Positions 18,472 through 28,071 are shown, counted from the stretch's first letter. The stretch: DNA of 64,000 nt from Cupriavidus basilensis OR16 (GCF_000243095.1 NZ_AHJE01000027.1:1-64000), one strand, 5' to 3'. Numbers and translations: made by a program. Notes: generated from the sequence alone by a model not told the origin.

Positions 18472-19416
18472 TCAGGACGACGCCCGCAGCGCTTCGCGCG
18501 CCGTGAGCGCTACCACGCTGTCGATGCGCGTGTCGGCGCAGGCCACGGCGATGCCGTCCGGCAGCAGCGGCGCGGCCAGCCGTGTCAGCACATTGCCGGG
18601 TGGCATTTCCACCGCCAGGCGCACACCGCATTCGCGCGCCAGCAGCATGGCCTCGTGCCAGCGCACCGGCACGGCCAGGTTGCGCGCCAGGTCGGCGGCA
18701 ATGCGCACCGGATCGCGCAGCTCGCGCGCCGCGCTGGCGCTGAAGTAGCGCAGGCGCGGCTGGCGCAGGCGTTCGCGTACGCCGTCAAAGGCATGCGCCA
18801 GTTCAACGGCCGCGCCGTCCAGCAGCGCGCAGTGCGAGGGCACGCTGATGGCGATGGCCTTGGCCGCATGGGCACCGGCGTCCAGCGCCAATGCCGCGAC
18901 GCGCGCCATGGCCGCTGCCGCGCCGGCAATCACGAGCTGGGTGGGGGCATTGAGATTGGCCAGGTAGACGGGCGATGCTGGCCCATGCACCTGCGCGATG
19001 ATGCGCTCCAGCGGGCCGGTCTCCAGCCCGAGGATCGCCGTCATGCCATAGCCGCGCGGATACGCTTGCTCCATCAGCGTCGCGCGCAGCGCCACCAGCC
19101 TGATTGCATCGGCATGGTCCAGCACGTTCGCGCAGACCGCCGCCGGGAAGGCACCGATCGACAGGCCGGCCACCGCATCGGGTTTGGCGCCCTCGGCAAG
19201 CAGGCAGCGCGCCATTGCCACGCCGGCGGTCAACAGGCACAACTGCACGGCCACGGTGGAGGCGAGTTCGGCCGCGCCGTCGAGCGCCAGCACGTCGCGC
19301 CCGAGCGCCTCGCTGGTCTCACTGATGGTGGCGCGCACGACCGGGTGGTCGGGCAGCGCATGCAGCATGCCCTGACGCTGGGCGCCTTGCCCGGGGAAGG
19401 TGAATAGGGTGCTCAT
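18472..19416 (-). CDS. mdcH: malonate decarboxylase epsilon subunit (malonyl-CoA:ACP transacylase)
   Basis: 314 aa from the ATG that overlaps the mdcG stop codon by ATGA. FabD-like acyltransferase fold: FTFPGQGAQRQGML at the start, nucleophile Ser in AGLSIGAFPAAV, His in SVPSHCALLDGAA. In malonate decarboxylase, MdcH loads malonyl groups onto the ACP subunit MdcC. Last gene of the minus-strand mdcABCDEGH operon. Confidence 0.93.
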   Translation of the reverse strand: MSTLFTFPGQGAQRQGMLHALPDHPVVRATISETSEALGRDVLALDGAAELASTVAVQLCLLTAGVAMARCLLAEGAKPDAVAGLSIGAFPAAVCANVLDHADAIRLVALRATLMEQAYPRGYGMTAILGLETGPLERIIAQVHGPASPVYLANLNAPTQLVIAGAAAAMARVAALALDAGAHAAKAIAISVPSHCALLDGAAVELAHAFDGVRERLRQPRLRYFSASAARELRDPVRIAADLARNLAVPVRWHEAMLLARECGVRLAVEMPPGNVLTRLAAPLLPDGIAVACADTRIDSVVALTAREALRASS

Positions 19417-20051
19417 GGCAGCGGCTGCCAAGGGTCATGGCTCATGACGGGGCCTGTCGCCGTCTTGAGCAGCACGCGGTGGCCGGTGCGCACTTGCTCG
19501 CGCAGCGCGAACGCGCCAAACGGCGTGGCCACCTGGATGTCGATGCGGGCTTGCGCATCGTCGAGCAAGGCGGCCAGAGCGCGGGCCAGTTCGGCCGAAA
19601 GCGGCGTTGCCGCGGTAACCAGCAGGTCGAGATCACTGCCCGCGTGCAGCACGTCGATGCCGATGGCCAGCGTAAAGCCGACGCTGCCGGTCACGCCCCA
19701 GTTAGCCTGCGCCGCATCCAGCAGTGGCGCGACCCGCGCCAGCGCCGCCAGTGCCGGCAATGCAGCGCGGCGAGGATGATCGCGCCAGCGCGCCTGCCGC
19801 GCGATCATGCGCGGCGTGGCCACGCGTGCCACCTGGGTGGCGGGCAGCCAGGCCGCGTGGCGCTGCGCGCGCGTGGTGCCGCGCAGCCCGACCGGGATGC
19901 GGCCTGCGCTGGCGCCATCGCGCCGCACCACCAGCGGCGCTTGCGCGAGCCAGTCCGCGCTGGCCCACGCGGGCAGTGTATTGGCACGGGCGAAGCCCGG
20001 TGCGTCAATCAGCCAGAGCAGGTCGTGCGGCAGGGGCGTGCTTGTGGTCAT
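19413..20051 (-). CDS. mdcG: malonate decarboxylase holo-ACP synthase
   Basis: 212 aa. MdcG transfers the 2'-(5''-triphosphoribosyl)-3'-dephospho-CoA prosthetic group onto the ACP subunit. The nucleotidyltransferase pattern GSDLDLLV is visible near residue 135, and the N terminus MTTSTPLPHDLLWL is family-like. Lies 24 bases after mdcE and overlaps mdcH. Confidence 0.92.
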   Translation of the reverse strand: MTTSTPLPHDLLWLIDAPGFARANTLPAWASADWLAQAPLVVRRDGASAGRIPVGLRGTTRAQRHAAWLPATQVARVATPRMIARQARWRDHPRRAALPALAALARVAPLLDAAQANWGVTGSVGFTLAIGIDVLHAGSDLDLLVTAATPLSAELARALAALLDDAQARIDIQVATPFGAFALREQVRTGHRVLLKTATGPVMSHDPWQPLP

Positions 20052-20075
20052 CGCGCCGTCGGCTTGTGCAATGGC

Positions 20076-20894
20076 TCAATCCTGCCACTGCTGCGCGAGC
20101 ACTTCGCGCACGCGGCTGGAAGCCTGGCGGTTTTCTCCGCCAAGGCGGCTGCGCAGGTCGCGTTGCGGGTCCGCCTGGATATCGGCCAGCGCGGCTTGCA
20201 GCGCGCCATGCACGGTGTCGAGATCGGTCGCGTCCGGCTGCGCCGCGTGCCGGACCGCGACCTGCTTCCAGAGCAGCCCCAGCGTGGCGTAGTTGCCGAT
20301 GTCATACGCCATCGGCGGCACGGTGGCGGCAAAGCTCTCCAGGTCCTCCACGCTGCGCATGGTGATGCGCGCGGCGGCTTGCTTGCCCATGGCGTGCACC
20401 TGTACGCCTGCATCGCTCAGCGCGATCAGGCGGTTGGCCTGGTAGCCGTGCGCGAGGAAGGCGCCGGACATGGCGCGCCCGACCAGCAAGGCGATCACGG
20501 GATGGCCTTGCAGCCGCGCCGTGGCGTACGCATCGGCCGCGCCCGCCAGCGACTGATGAATGCCGAAGGCTTCCTCGCGCCGTCCATAAGCCTGGCTGGG
20601 CGTATCGACGATGGCCACGATGGGACGCTTGATGTTGGCGTCGCGCTCGGCCAGCACGATCTCGTGCACGGCCTGCGCCAGCGACCAGCCTTCGAGCAGG
20701 CCGACCTCGCCGTCGCGCACGCGCGGGTAGGCGTTGGCGGCGTCGGGCACCACCGCGATGAAGCGCGCCGGCTTGCCGGCCAGCTCGGCGTCGGCCACCT
20801 GCACGGTGGCGGGATAGCCGGGGCGGCGCGGGGCGTTGCGCGTCAGCGCCGCGAGCCAGGTCTCGCCGCGGCCGAGTGTGGTTGCTGAACTCAT
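20076..20894 (-). CDS. mdcE: malonate decarboxylase gamma subunit
   Basis: 272 aa. The start overlaps the mdcD stop as ATGA. Carboxyltransferase-like (crotonase-fold) subunit: GRGETWLAALT near the N terminus, VDTPSQAYGRREEAFGIHQSLAG and LLVGRAMSGAFLAHGYQANRL in the middle. With MdcD it forms the decarboxylase that converts malonyl-ACP to acetyl-ACP and CO2. Confidence 0.94.
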   Translation of the reverse strand: MSSATTLGRGETWLAALTRNAPRRPGYPATVQVADAELAGKPARFIAVVPDAANAYPRVRDGEVGLLEGWSLAQAVHEIVLAERDANIKRPIVAIVDTPSQAYGRREEAFGIHQSLAGAADAYATARLQGHPVIALLVGRAMSGAFLAHGYQANRLIALSDAGVQVHAMGKQAAARITMRSVEDLESFAATVPPMAYDIGNYATLGLLWKQVAVRHAAQPDATDLDTVHGALQAALADIQADPQRDLRSRLGGENRQASSRVREVLAQQWQD

Positions 20895-21760
20895 GGCTTG
20901 GCTCCGTGTGCGTAGATGGTGCGGACGGTTTGCGGCTCCGGCTGGCGCGCCGGCTCCGGCTGGCGCGCCGGATCGTATTCGGCCAGGCGTTGCAGGTAAT
21001 GCGCGTAGCGCTCGCTGCGGTGCACGGCCGGCACGCCCTGCGCCAGGGTCTCGCGCACCGCGCCGCGGATGGCTTCGCTGTCGTCCTCCACGTAGCGATC
21101 CGCGAGGCCGGTGGCAATGCGTTGCTCGCCGCCGGTAAAGCGCCAGATAAAGGGCCGGTCGCGCGAATCGTATTCGGCAACGCCGGCTTCCTGCTCGATC
21201 ACAGCTGGCCCGTTCAGGCCAAGGCGTGCCTCGCGCGTCACCACCAGGTAGCTGCACAGGCCGGCCGCGATCGACATGCCGCCGAAGCAGCCCACGGTGC
21301 CGGCGATCACGCCCACCACCGGCTGGTAGCGGCGCAGGTCGACAATGCCCGCGTGGATGTCAGCGATGGCCGCCAGTCCCAGGTTGGCCTCCTGCAGCCG
21401 CACGCCGCCGGTCTCGAACAGGATCACCGCGCGCGTGGGCACGCCGCGCCGGTTGTCCTGCGCCGCCAGCTCCAGCGCGCCGGCGATCTTGGCGCCGCCC
21501 ACTTCGCCCAGGCTGCCGCCCTGGAACGCGCCTTCGATGGCGAGGACCACGGCAGGCTGTGCGTCGATGCGGCCCTTGGCCACCACCACGCCGTCATCCG
21601 CTTGCGGCACCACGCCTTGGCGCTCCAGCCACGGCGAGACCAGCTGGTCGAACGGGCCCGCGAGTTCGCGCAAGGTGCCGGGGTCGAGCAGCGCATGCAC
21701 GCGGGCACGCGCGCCCAGCTCGACAAAGCTCTCGCGGGTCAGCAGCGATGCGTGGTTCAT
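20891..21760 (-). CDS. mdcD: malonate decarboxylase beta subunit
   Basis: 289 aa carboxyltransferase-type subunit. Motifs include ETGGVRLQEANLGLAAIADIH and GVIAGTVGCFGGMSIAAGLCSYLV. It pairs with MdcE. The ATGA overlaps at both ends show tight translational coupling with mdcC upstream and mdcE downstream. Near the C terminus the hexapeptide ARQPEP is tandemly duplicated by an 18-bp repeat, outside the conserved core. Confidence 0.94.
   Translation of the reverse strand: MNHASLLTRESFVELGARARVHALLDPGTLRELAGPFDQLVSPWLERQGVVPQADDGVVVAKGRIDAQPAVVLAIEGAFQGGSLGEVGGAKIAGALELAAQDNRRGVPTRAVILFETGGVRLQEANLGLAAIADIHAGIVDLRRYQPVVGVIAGTVGCFGGMSIAAGLCSYLVVTREARLGLNGPAVIEQEAGVAEYDSRDRPFIWRFTGGEQRIATGLADRYVEDDSEAIRGAVRETLAQGVPAVHRSERYAHYLQRLAEYDPARQPEPARQPEPQTVRTIYAHGAKP
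20933..20968 (-). repeat. 18-bp tandem duplication in mdcD
   Basis: Two perfect copies (20933-20950 and 20951-20968) add one extra ARQPEP hexapeptide to MdcD in frame, close to its C terminus. Confidence 0.8.
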
Positions 21761-22065
21761 GGTTGCTCCGCTTGATCGAGGGCCTCGAACGCTTCCGCCA
21801 GCCGCATGCCCACTACCCCCGGCGTAGCGCCGAAATCGTGGATGCGGATGCGCATGGCGGCGCGCGGCTCGGCGCTGAACACGCGCGCGAGCTGTGCGTC
21901 CCAGACCTTGCCATAGCCGTCCACCGAGGTGGTGACGTGAATCCGCGTGGTGCCGGCCGTGCCGGGCTCGACCATGACTTCGAGGTCGCCGGAGCCGACC
22001 ACGCCGACCAGCACGCGCCGGTTTGCCGGCGCGCCGGCCGGATACTCGAACTGGAGCTGTTCCAT
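21757..22065 (-). CDS. mdcC: malonate decarboxylase acyl carrier protein
   Basis: 102-aa delta/ACP subunit. The prosthetic-group serine is Ser25 in VGVVGSGDLEVMV, the expected position. It carries the acetyl/malonyl thioester. It starts within the mdcB stop (TAATG, one-base overlap) and overlaps mdcD by four bases. Confidence 0.94.
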   Translation of the reverse strand: MEQLQFEYPAGAPANRRVLVGVVGSGDLEVMVEPGTAGTTRIHVTTSVDGYGKVWDAQLARVFSAEPRAAMRIRIHDFGATPGVVGMRLAEAFEALDQAEQP

Positions 22066-22985
22066 TATTTGTCTCCTTGCACGGGATCAGGGGCCGGGCG
22101 CGTTGCAAGCGGCAGCCGGTCCAGGAAAAAGGTGGCGGCGAGCAGGTCCGCGGCGCCGCCGGGCGAGGCGTTGCAGGCGAGCATGGCGGTTTCGAGGCGG
22201 CGTAGCAGGCGGCGTCCGGCCAGCGTGCCGATGCCGCCGGCGCACAGCACCTGACAAGCGCCGTCCTGCATCAGCGCCAGGCCCTCGCGGCCGGCGCGGG
22301 CCAGTACGCAGGTATCGTCGAGCCGCTGCATGATCGCCAGCAGGGCGTTGACGCGCGCGCTGGATTCGGCGTCGCCACGCGCGCGGCTGCGTTCGAGCTC
22401 TGGCAGGCCAGCGCGCAGCACGTGCGGGAAGCCGGCCTGCGCCTGGCCGCGCGCGCCACGCACGCCGTAATCGATGCAGGCGCGTTCGCCCTTGTTGCCG
22501 GTACGCGTGGGGCGGTGCCGGTCGGGCAGGCGTGCGATGGCGCCGGCGGTGCGGGCAATGCCATGCGCGCCATGTCCTGGCTGGTGCAAGCCCGCGGCGC
22601 CAAGCAGCAGCCCCAGGCTCCAGATGGCGCCGCGATGCGTGTTGATGCCGCCGGTGGCGCGCATCATCGCGGCCTCCGCCTCGCGGCCGAGCGCGCCCAG
22701 CCGCTCGCGCAGCGCCACGCCGGGCCGCGCCGCGCGCATGCCTGCCGCCGCCATCTCGGCAAAGGCGGGATGCAGCGCGCGCGCCGAGATGCGCATCAGG
22801 TCCAGGCTGAGATCGGCGTGGGCGCCATTGCCGCGGCCGTCCACCAGCCCGGGCTTGGGTGACAGCGCGGCCTCGTCGATCAGGGCGCCGACAGCGAGAT
22901 CGGCCAGCGCCACGGCATCGGGGTTGAAGGCATCGGGGCTGAAGGCATCGGCGCGGTGCCCGGCAAGTAACGCGAGGCTCGCCAT
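22065..22985 (-). CDS. mdcB: triphosphoribosyl-dephospho-CoA synthase
   Basis: 306 aa from the ATG overlapping the mdcA stop as TGATG; a GTG one codon upstream is possible. CitG-like enzyme making the prosthetic-group precursor for MdcC from dephospho-CoA and ATP. Family motifs are [38 protein letters not shown] and [13 protein letters not shown]. Near residues 15-26 there is a near-repeat [12 protein letters not shown], coded by duplicated 15-bp units. Confidence 0.92.
   Translation of the reverse strand: MASLALLAGHRADAFSPDAFNPDAVALADLAVGALIDEAALSPKPGLVDGRGNGAHADLSLDLMRISARALHPAFAEMAAAGMRAARPGVALRERLGALGREAEAAMMRATGGINTHRGAIWSLGLLLGAAGLHQPGHGAHGIARTAGAIARLPDRHRPTRTGNKGERACIDYGVRGARGQAQAGFPHVLRAGLPELERSRARGDAESSARVNALLAIMQRLDDTCVLARAGREGLALMQDGACQVLCAGGIGTLAGRRLLRRLETAMLACNASPGGAADLLAATFFLDRLPLATRPAPDPVQGDK
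22914..22943 (-). repeat. 15-bp near-perfect tandem duplication in mdcB
   Basis: Units at 22914-22928 and 22929-22943 differ at one base, and the first eight bases recur once more after them. They encode the [12 protein letters not shown] stretch ahead of the conserved MdcB core. In frame. Confidence 0.75.
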
Positions 22986-24520
22986 CACCAGTAACGTGCT
23001 GGCGGCTCGTACAGCCCGCCGGACCAGTCGACCAGGTCGGCCATGCTCTTGGCCGCCAGCAACGAGCGGGTAGCCTGGCTGCGCTGCACGCCAAGGTCTT
23101 CGGGCAGCGCGATCAGGCCGTCGCTGCGCATGCGGCGCGTGGTGCTGGTGTCATGGCGCAGGCCGATCGGCGTCACGCCGGCAACAGCCGCCAGCATGGC
23201 ACGGCGCTCTTCGATCGAGCGTGCCTTGTATAGGTAGGCGATGCCCTCCTCGGTCAGCACGTGGGTCACGTCGTCGCCGTAGATCATCACCGGCGCCAGC
23301 GGCATGCCGCTGTCCTTTGCCACCTGCACCGCGTCGAGCGATTCGACAAAGGTCGGCTTGCCGCCGGCCTGGAAGGTCTCGACCATCTGCACCACCAGCT
23401 TGCGTCCGCGCGCGAGCGGATCGTCGGTCTCGATCAGGTCGAGCCACGCCGGCGTGGGATGGCGCCGCCCGCCCGGGTTGTGGCCCATGTTGGGCGCGCC
23501 GCCAAAACCGGACAGGCGCCCGCGCGTAACCGTGGAGGAGTGGCCGTCGGCGTCGATCTGCAGCGTGGAGCCAATGAACAGGTCCACCGCGTACTGGCCG
23601 GCCAGCTGGCAGAAAGCGCGGTTGGAGCGCATCGAGCCATCGGCCCCGGTAAAGAACACGTCCGGCCGGGCGGCCACGTAGTTCTCCATGCCGAGTTCGC
23701 TGCCGAAGCTGTGCACGCTTTCCACCCAGCCGGACTCGATGGCGGGGATCAGCGTGGGGTGCGGGTTCAGCGTCCAGTACTTGCAGATCTTGCCTTTGAG
23801 CCCAAGCGACTCGCCGTAGGTGGGCAGGATCAGCTCGATGGCCGCGGTATTGAAGCCGATGCCGTGGTTGAGCGACTGCACCTGGTGGCGCTCGTAGACG
23901 CCACGGATCGCCATCATCGCCATCAGCACATGCACTGGCTTGATCAGGCGCGGGTCGCGCGTGAACAGCGGCTCGCAGAAGAAGGGCTTGTCCGCCTGCA
24001 CCACGTAGTCGATCCACGAGCCGGGAATATCCACGCGCGGCAGGCCGGCGGGATCGTCCACGATCTCGTTGACCTGGGCCACCACGATGCCGTCGCGGAA
24101 GGTGGCCGCTTCCACCAGGGCGGGCGTGTCCTCGGTGCTGGCGCCGGTGTAGAGGTTGCCGTCACGGTCGGCCTTGTAGCCCGCAATCAGCACGATGTTC
24201 GGCGTCAGGTCCACATAGAGCCGCGCGTACAGCTCGATGTAGGTGTGGATGGCGCCGACTTCCAGTTGCCCGTCTTCCAGTCCCCTGTGCACCTTGGCCG
24301 GGTCCACCTCGGCCAGCGAGCGCGAGAGGAAGTCGGCCTGCTTCTGATTGTTGCCCTCCAGCACCACGCGGTCGCCCGGCGCGGTGATGGCTTCGAGGAA
24401 TGGGACGATGTCGGCGGTGGGCACGACCCGGCCGCTGGCAAAGGCGGCGCCGCGTGCCATGCGGCGGCGCTTTTCGGTGCGGCGGGTGTCCCACTGTCGG
24501 TCCGTGGCTGGGTTGGGCAT
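22985..24520 (-). CDS. mdcA: malonate decarboxylase alpha subunit (acetyl-S-ACP:malonate ACP transferase), with a probable internal deletion
   Basis: 511 aa, first gene of the operon. MdcA exchanges acetyl for malonyl on the ACP. Family stretches include [51 protein letters not shown] and [27 protein letters not shown]. Family members are about 550 aa. Here VDPAKVH runs directly into [16 protein letters not shown], where about 40 residues (normally beginning DLHxxxSS) should intervene. The gap is in frame, so a protein is made but probably cannot fold normally. Starts from the divergent control region shared with madL. Confidence 0.85.
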   Translation of the reverse strand: MPNPATDRQWDTRRTEKRRRMARGAAFASGRVVPTADIVPFLEAITAPGDRVVLEGNNQKQADFLSRSLAEVDPAKVHRGLEDGQLEVGAIHTYIELYARLYVDLTPNIVLIAGYKADRDGNLYTGASTEDTPALVEAATFRDGIVVAQVNEIVDDPAGLPRVDIPGSWIDYVVQADKPFFCEPLFTRDPRLIKPVHVLMAMMAIRGVYERHQVQSLNHGIGFNTAAIELILPTYGESLGLKGKICKYWTLNPHPTLIPAIESGWVESVHSFGSELGMENYVAARPDVFFTGADGSMRSNRAFCQLAGQYAVDLFIGSTLQIDADGHSSTVTRGRLSGFGGAPNMGHNPGGRRHPTPAWLDLIETDDPLARGRKLVVQMVETFQAGGKPTFVESLDAVQVAKDSGMPLAPVMIYGDDVTHVLTEEGIAYLYKARSIEERRAMLAAVAGVTPIGLRHDTSTTRRMRSDGLIALPEDLGVQRSQATRSLLAAKSMADLVDWSGGLYEPPARYW

Positions 24521-24867
24521 CGCGTCTCCGGTGTGCTTGATGCTTGGAATGGCACCAAGATACGCAGCGCGCGCGGCGCAAGCAATGACGCCCGGCGCCG
24601 CATCGTTACTCTAGGTGTAAGTGTTGGCGGCACGACATGCAAGGCGCCCTGCCCTGGCCGGGGGCGCACCGGATGGCGCCGCGCGCCCCCGCAAGGGCTG
24701 GCCCGGTCACAAGCGCCCCGGCTATCCGCTTCCCGCCGTTAATCCCACGCTAACGATTCTCCCGCCGGGTTGATTGATGCGGCGCACTGGCTCGCCTAGA
24801 TTGCATCCATCCAACCTAGAACCAGCCCGCGCGCAGCCCTGCCGACGGGCCAACAGGAGACACCACC
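24521..24867. other. divergent control region between mdcA and madL
   Basis: 347 bases without a gene. It must hold the promoters of the minus-strand mdc operon and of madLM. An imperfect LysR-like inverted repeat CTTGG-N7-CCAAG sits at 24543-24559, just upstream of mdcA, and could be an MdcR site. The madL ribosome binding site AGGAG is at its right end. No other structure seen. Confidence 0.4.
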
Positions 24868-25278
24868 ATGATCATCTACGGCACCGCCTTGCTGGCGCTT
24901 TGCCATCTCGTCGGCCTGTTCCTCGGCGAACTGCTAGGCATCGCGATCGGCGTCAAGGCCAACGTGGGCGGCGTGGGCATCGCCATGCTGCTGCTGATCT
25001 CGATACGGCTCTACCTGCACGGGCGCGGGCTCCTGCCCAGGGAGACCGAGGCCGGCGTGGGCTTCTGGGGCGCCATGTATATCCCGGTGGTGGTAGCGAT
25101 GGCGGCACAGCAGAACGTGGTCGCCGCGTTGCGCGGCGGGCCGGTGGCGTTGATCGCGGCAGTCGGCGCGGTGCTGGTGTCCGCCTGCTGCATCGCCGTG
25201 CTCAGCCGCACCGGCGACCATGCGCCACTGCCGCCGATGTCCTCGCCGGAAGCCACCCCCAGCCCCGCCTCGCACTAA
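24868..25278 (+). CDS. madL: malonate transporter subunit MadL
   Basis: 136-aa membrane protein with four hydrophobic helices, starting MIIYGTALLALCHLVGLFLG, as in MadL. With MadM it forms the sodium-dependent malonate importer first described in Malonomonas. A strong AGGAGA ribosome binding site precedes the ATG. madM follows after ten bases. Divergent from the mdc decarboxylase operon. Confidence 0.92.
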   Translation: MIIYGTALLALCHLVGLFLGELLGIAIGVKANVGGVGIAMLLLISIRLYLHGRGLLPRETEAGVGFWGAMYIPVVVAMAAQQNVVAALRGGPVALIAAVGAVLVSACCIAVLSRTGDHAPLPPMSSPEATPSPASH

Positions 25279-25288
25279 GGACGCCGCC

Positions 25289-26065
25289 ATGCCGCATTCC
25301 ATTTCGCATATCTTCCAGAACGTCCTGCTGCAAAACGGCCTGGTCACCGCGTTCGCCGCGGTCGGCATCATCATGTGGCTGTCATCAAGGCTATCGCGCT
25401 GGCTGACCTTCGGGCGCGTGCATGCCTCCGCCATCGCCATCGTCGTCGGCCTGCTGCTGGCCTACTATGGCGGCATTGTCACCGGCAAGGAAAAAGGCCT
25501 GGCCGATCTCTCCCTGTTCTCCGGCATCGGCCTGATGGGCGGCGCCATGCTGCGCGACTTCGCCATCGTCGCCACCGCTTTCGAGGTGCAGGTGACCGAG
25601 GCGCGCAAGGCCGGGCTGGTCGGCGCGGTGTCGCTGCTGCTCGGCACCATCCTGCCGTTTATCGTGGGTGCTGCCGTGGCGCGCGCCTTCGGCTACAGCG
25701 ATGCGGTCAGCATGACCACCATCGGCGCGGGCGCGGTGACGTATATCGTGGGACCGGTCACCGGCGCGGCGCTGGGCGCCAGCTCCGACGTGATCGCGCT
25801 GAGCATCGCCACCGGGCTGATCAAGGCGATTATCGTGATGGTCGGCACGCCCATGGCGGCAGGCTTTCTCGGCCTGAACAACCCGCGCGCCGCGATGGTG
25901 TTCGGTGGCCTGGCCGGCACCGTCAGCGGTGTTTCCGCGGGGCTGGCCGCGACGGACCGCCGGCTGGTGCCGTATGGTGCGCTGGTGGCTACGTTCCACA
26001 CCGGGCTGGGTTGCTTGCTGGGGCCGTCGTTGTTGTTTTTGGCGACCAAGGCGGTGGTCGGCTAG
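25289..26065 (+). CDS. madM: malonate transporter subunit MadM
   Basis: 258-aa membrane protein with about eight to nine helices (FSGIGLMGGAMLRDFAIVATAFEVQ; GAGAVTYIVGPVTGAALGASSDV; FGGLAGTVSGVSAGLAATD). Partner of MadL in malonate uptake. The stop codon overlaps that of the convergent mdcR gene (CTAG at 26062-26065). Confidence 0.92.
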   Translation: MPHSISHIFQNVLLQNGLVTAFAAVGIIMWLSSRLSRWLTFGRVHASAIAIVVGLLLAYYGGIVTGKEKGLADLSLFSGIGLMGGAMLRDFAIVATAFEVQVTEARKAGLVGAVSLLLGTILPFIVGAAVARAFGYSDAVSMTTIGAGAVTYIVGPVTGAALGASSDVIALSIATGLIKAIIVMVGTPMAAGFLGLNNPRAAMVFGGLAGTVSGVSAGLAATDRRLVPYGALVATFHTGLGCLLGPSLLFLATKAVVG

Positions 26066-26982
26066 GCGGGCTGCGGCGAGCGCATGGCCAACCGGCAAAC
26101 CGCCGCCAGCGCCAGCAAGTTCGGATCTCGCTCGCGCCGCCGCAAGAAGCTCAGGCCAATGGTCTGGCGCAGCCGGTACTGCGAGGACAGCGGAACCAGC
26201 GTCACCTTGTGCGCGAACACGTCGCGCACGCGCCCGGGCAGCAGCGCGTAGCCCACGCCGCCGCTGACCAGGTTCATCAGCGAGAAGATGTCGCCGACCT
26301 TCATCACCACGTTGGGCGTGAAGTCGGCGATGCGAAAGGCGTCCATGAAGCCCTGGTAGGTGATGAAGCCTTCGCTGAGCGTGACGAAGGGCTCGTCCCG
26401 GCATTGCCGCAGGTCGATGGCGTCTTGCCGGGCATAGGGCGAATCCGCCGGCGCGGCGAAGTAGATCTCGTCTTCGAACAGCGCAATGGATTCGATCTCG
26501 GGGTCGGGCTCGGGCATGGCCATGAGCGCGGCGTCGATGGCGCCTTGCTTGAGCTTGAAGAGCAGGTCGGCGTTGGAGCCGAGCACCAGTTCCGCCTGCA
26601 GTTCCGGCCGCCTGACCTTGATGCCGATCACCACGTCCGGCACCGTGCGGATGGTCAGCGAATAGAGCGAACCTATCTTCATGTGATCGGCCGAGTACCC
26701 GGCGGCCTGGCGCGTGGCGCGGATGCCGTCGGCCATGGTCTTGATGACGTCGGTGGCGACGTCCGCCAGCACATGGGCTGCTTCTGTTGGCAGCAGGTTG
26801 CGGCCTTCATGGCGGAACAGCGCGCAGCGCATGCCTTCCTCCAACGAGTGCAGCGCGCGATGCACGCTGACCGTGCTCACGTCCAGCGCTTCCGCCGCCT
26901 TGGCGAGGTTGCCCGTCTCCATGTAGGCGAGCAGGACTTCGAGCTTGCGCAAGGTGATTTCTTCGTTGATCCGGTTTCGCAT
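26062..26982 (-). CDS. mdcR: LysR-family regulator of malonate utilisation
   Basis: 306 aa. N-terminal winged HTH (KLEVLLAYMETGNLAKAAEALDVSTVSVHRALHSLEEGM), the MdcR-type HTH with its STVSVHRAL recognition segment. The effector domain contains MKIGSLYSLTIRTVPDVVIGIK and SGGVGYALLPGRV. Position beside madLM and the mdc operon supports control of both. Convergent with madM. Confidence 0.9.
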   Translation of the reverse strand: MRNRINEEITLRKLEVLLAYMETGNLAKAAEALDVSTVSVHRALHSLEEGMRCALFRHEGRNLLPTEAAHVLADVATDVIKTMADGIRATRQAAGYSADHMKIGSLYSLTIRTVPDVVIGIKVRRPELQAELVLGSNADLLFKLKQGAIDAALMAMPEPDPEIESIALFEDEIYFAAPADSPYARQDAIDLRQCRDEPFVTLSEGFITYQGFMDAFRIADFTPNVVMKVGDIFSLMNLVSGGVGYALLPGRVRDVFAHKVTLVPLSSQYRLRQTIGLSFLRRRERDPNLLALAAVCRLAMRSPQPA

Positions 26983-27063
26983 GGGAGGTGCGGCGTGCGT
27001 GCGGTGGCGGTGACCGGAGCATGATAACCAGATTCGAAACCGGATGGTTCGTGGGGGCGCTCC

Positions 27064-28071
27064 TCAGTCCAGGTTCAGGTGCGACGCGCGGATGGTTTCC
27101 CCCCAACGTTTCTGCTCGCTGCCGACGAACCTGGCGAAACTCGCCTGTGGCTGTCCGCCGGCCAGTCCGCCCATTTCCTTGAACCTGGCCGCCACCTCGG
27201 TGTCGCGCATGACATTCGCCAGGCTGGCCTGGAGCTTGGCGACCACGGCCGGCGGCGTGCGCGCCGCGGCGAATATGCCGAGCCAGCCCATCACCACGAA
27301 TTCGCTCACGCCTGCCTGCGCCATGGTCGGCACGTCCGGCAGGCTGGGCAGGCGCTCGGCGCTGGTGACCGCCAGCGCGCGCAGCTTGCCCGCGCGGATG
27401 TGCGGCAGCGCCTGCGTCAGGTTGTCGAACATGAAGGTGGTTTCCCCGGACAGCAGCGCGGTGGTGGCCGGTGTCGAGCCACGGTAGGGCACGTGGATGA
27501 CCTCGGTCGCGGTACGCATGCGGAACAGCTCGGCGGTGAGATGTGTGGTCTGCCCGATGCCGGCGGAGCCATAGGAGAGCTGGCCGGGCTTCTTCTTCAG
27601 TTCCGCGCTCAGGTCGGCCACGGTCTTGATGGGCGATTGCGCGTTGACCACCAGCACGTTCGGAAACGAGATCATGTCGGTGATCGGCACGAAGTCCTGG
27701 GGCCGGTAGCTCAGGTGCTTGTAGGCACTGTAGTTGATGGCATGGGAGCCGGTGTTGCCGACCAGCAGGGTGTAGCCATCGTCCGGTGCGCGCAGCAGGG
27801 CCTGCGTGCCGATGATGCCGCCGCTGCCGGGGCGGTTGTCGACAATGACCGGCTGGCCCAGCATGGCGCTGAGCTTTTGCGCCACCAGCCGGGCCGGGAT
27901 GTCGGTGGTGCCGCCCGGTGCGCCCGGCACGATGAGCGTGACAGGGCGCACCGGCCATGCCGGCTCGGGCAAGGCTGTGCCGGCGGCGGGCAGCGTCGTG
28001 GCCGCGCACAAGGTAAGCGCGGCTGTGCGCAGGGGGATGGCGGAACGCCTGCCGAACAGCTTGATATGCAT
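27064..28071 (-). CDS. Bug-family tripartite tricarboxylate transporter binding protein
   Basis: 335-aa periplasmic receptor with signal peptide (about 1-28) and the family motifs VPGAPGGTTDIPARLVAQ, NRPGSGGIIGTQALLRAPDDGYTLL and MFDNLTQALPHIRAGKLRALAVTS. It is the last gene of a minus-strand group with an SDR, a thiolase and a crotonase. It may capture the carboxylic acid that this group degrades; substrate unknown. Confidence 0.92.
   Translation of the reverse strand: MHIKLFGRRSAIPLRTAALTLCAATTLPAAGTALPEPAWPVRPVTLIVPGAPGGTTDIPARLVAQKLSAMLGQPVIVDNRPGSGGIIGTQALLRAPDDGYTLLVGNTGSHAINYSAYKHLSYRPQDFVPITDMISFPNVLVVNAQSPIKTVADLSAELKKKPGQLSYGSAGIGQTTHLTAELFRMRTATEVIHVPYRGSTPATTALLSGETTFMFDNLTQALPHIRAGKLRALAVTSAERLPSLPDVPTMAQAGVSEFVVMGWLGIFAAARTPPAVVAKLQASLANVMRDTEVAARFKEMGGLAGGQPQASFARFVGSEQKRWGETIRASHLNLD

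Noticed and set aside
23261..24742. 493-aa plus-strand frame over mdcA
   Set aside because: Shadow of mdcA; His/Arg/Gly-rich with no domain.
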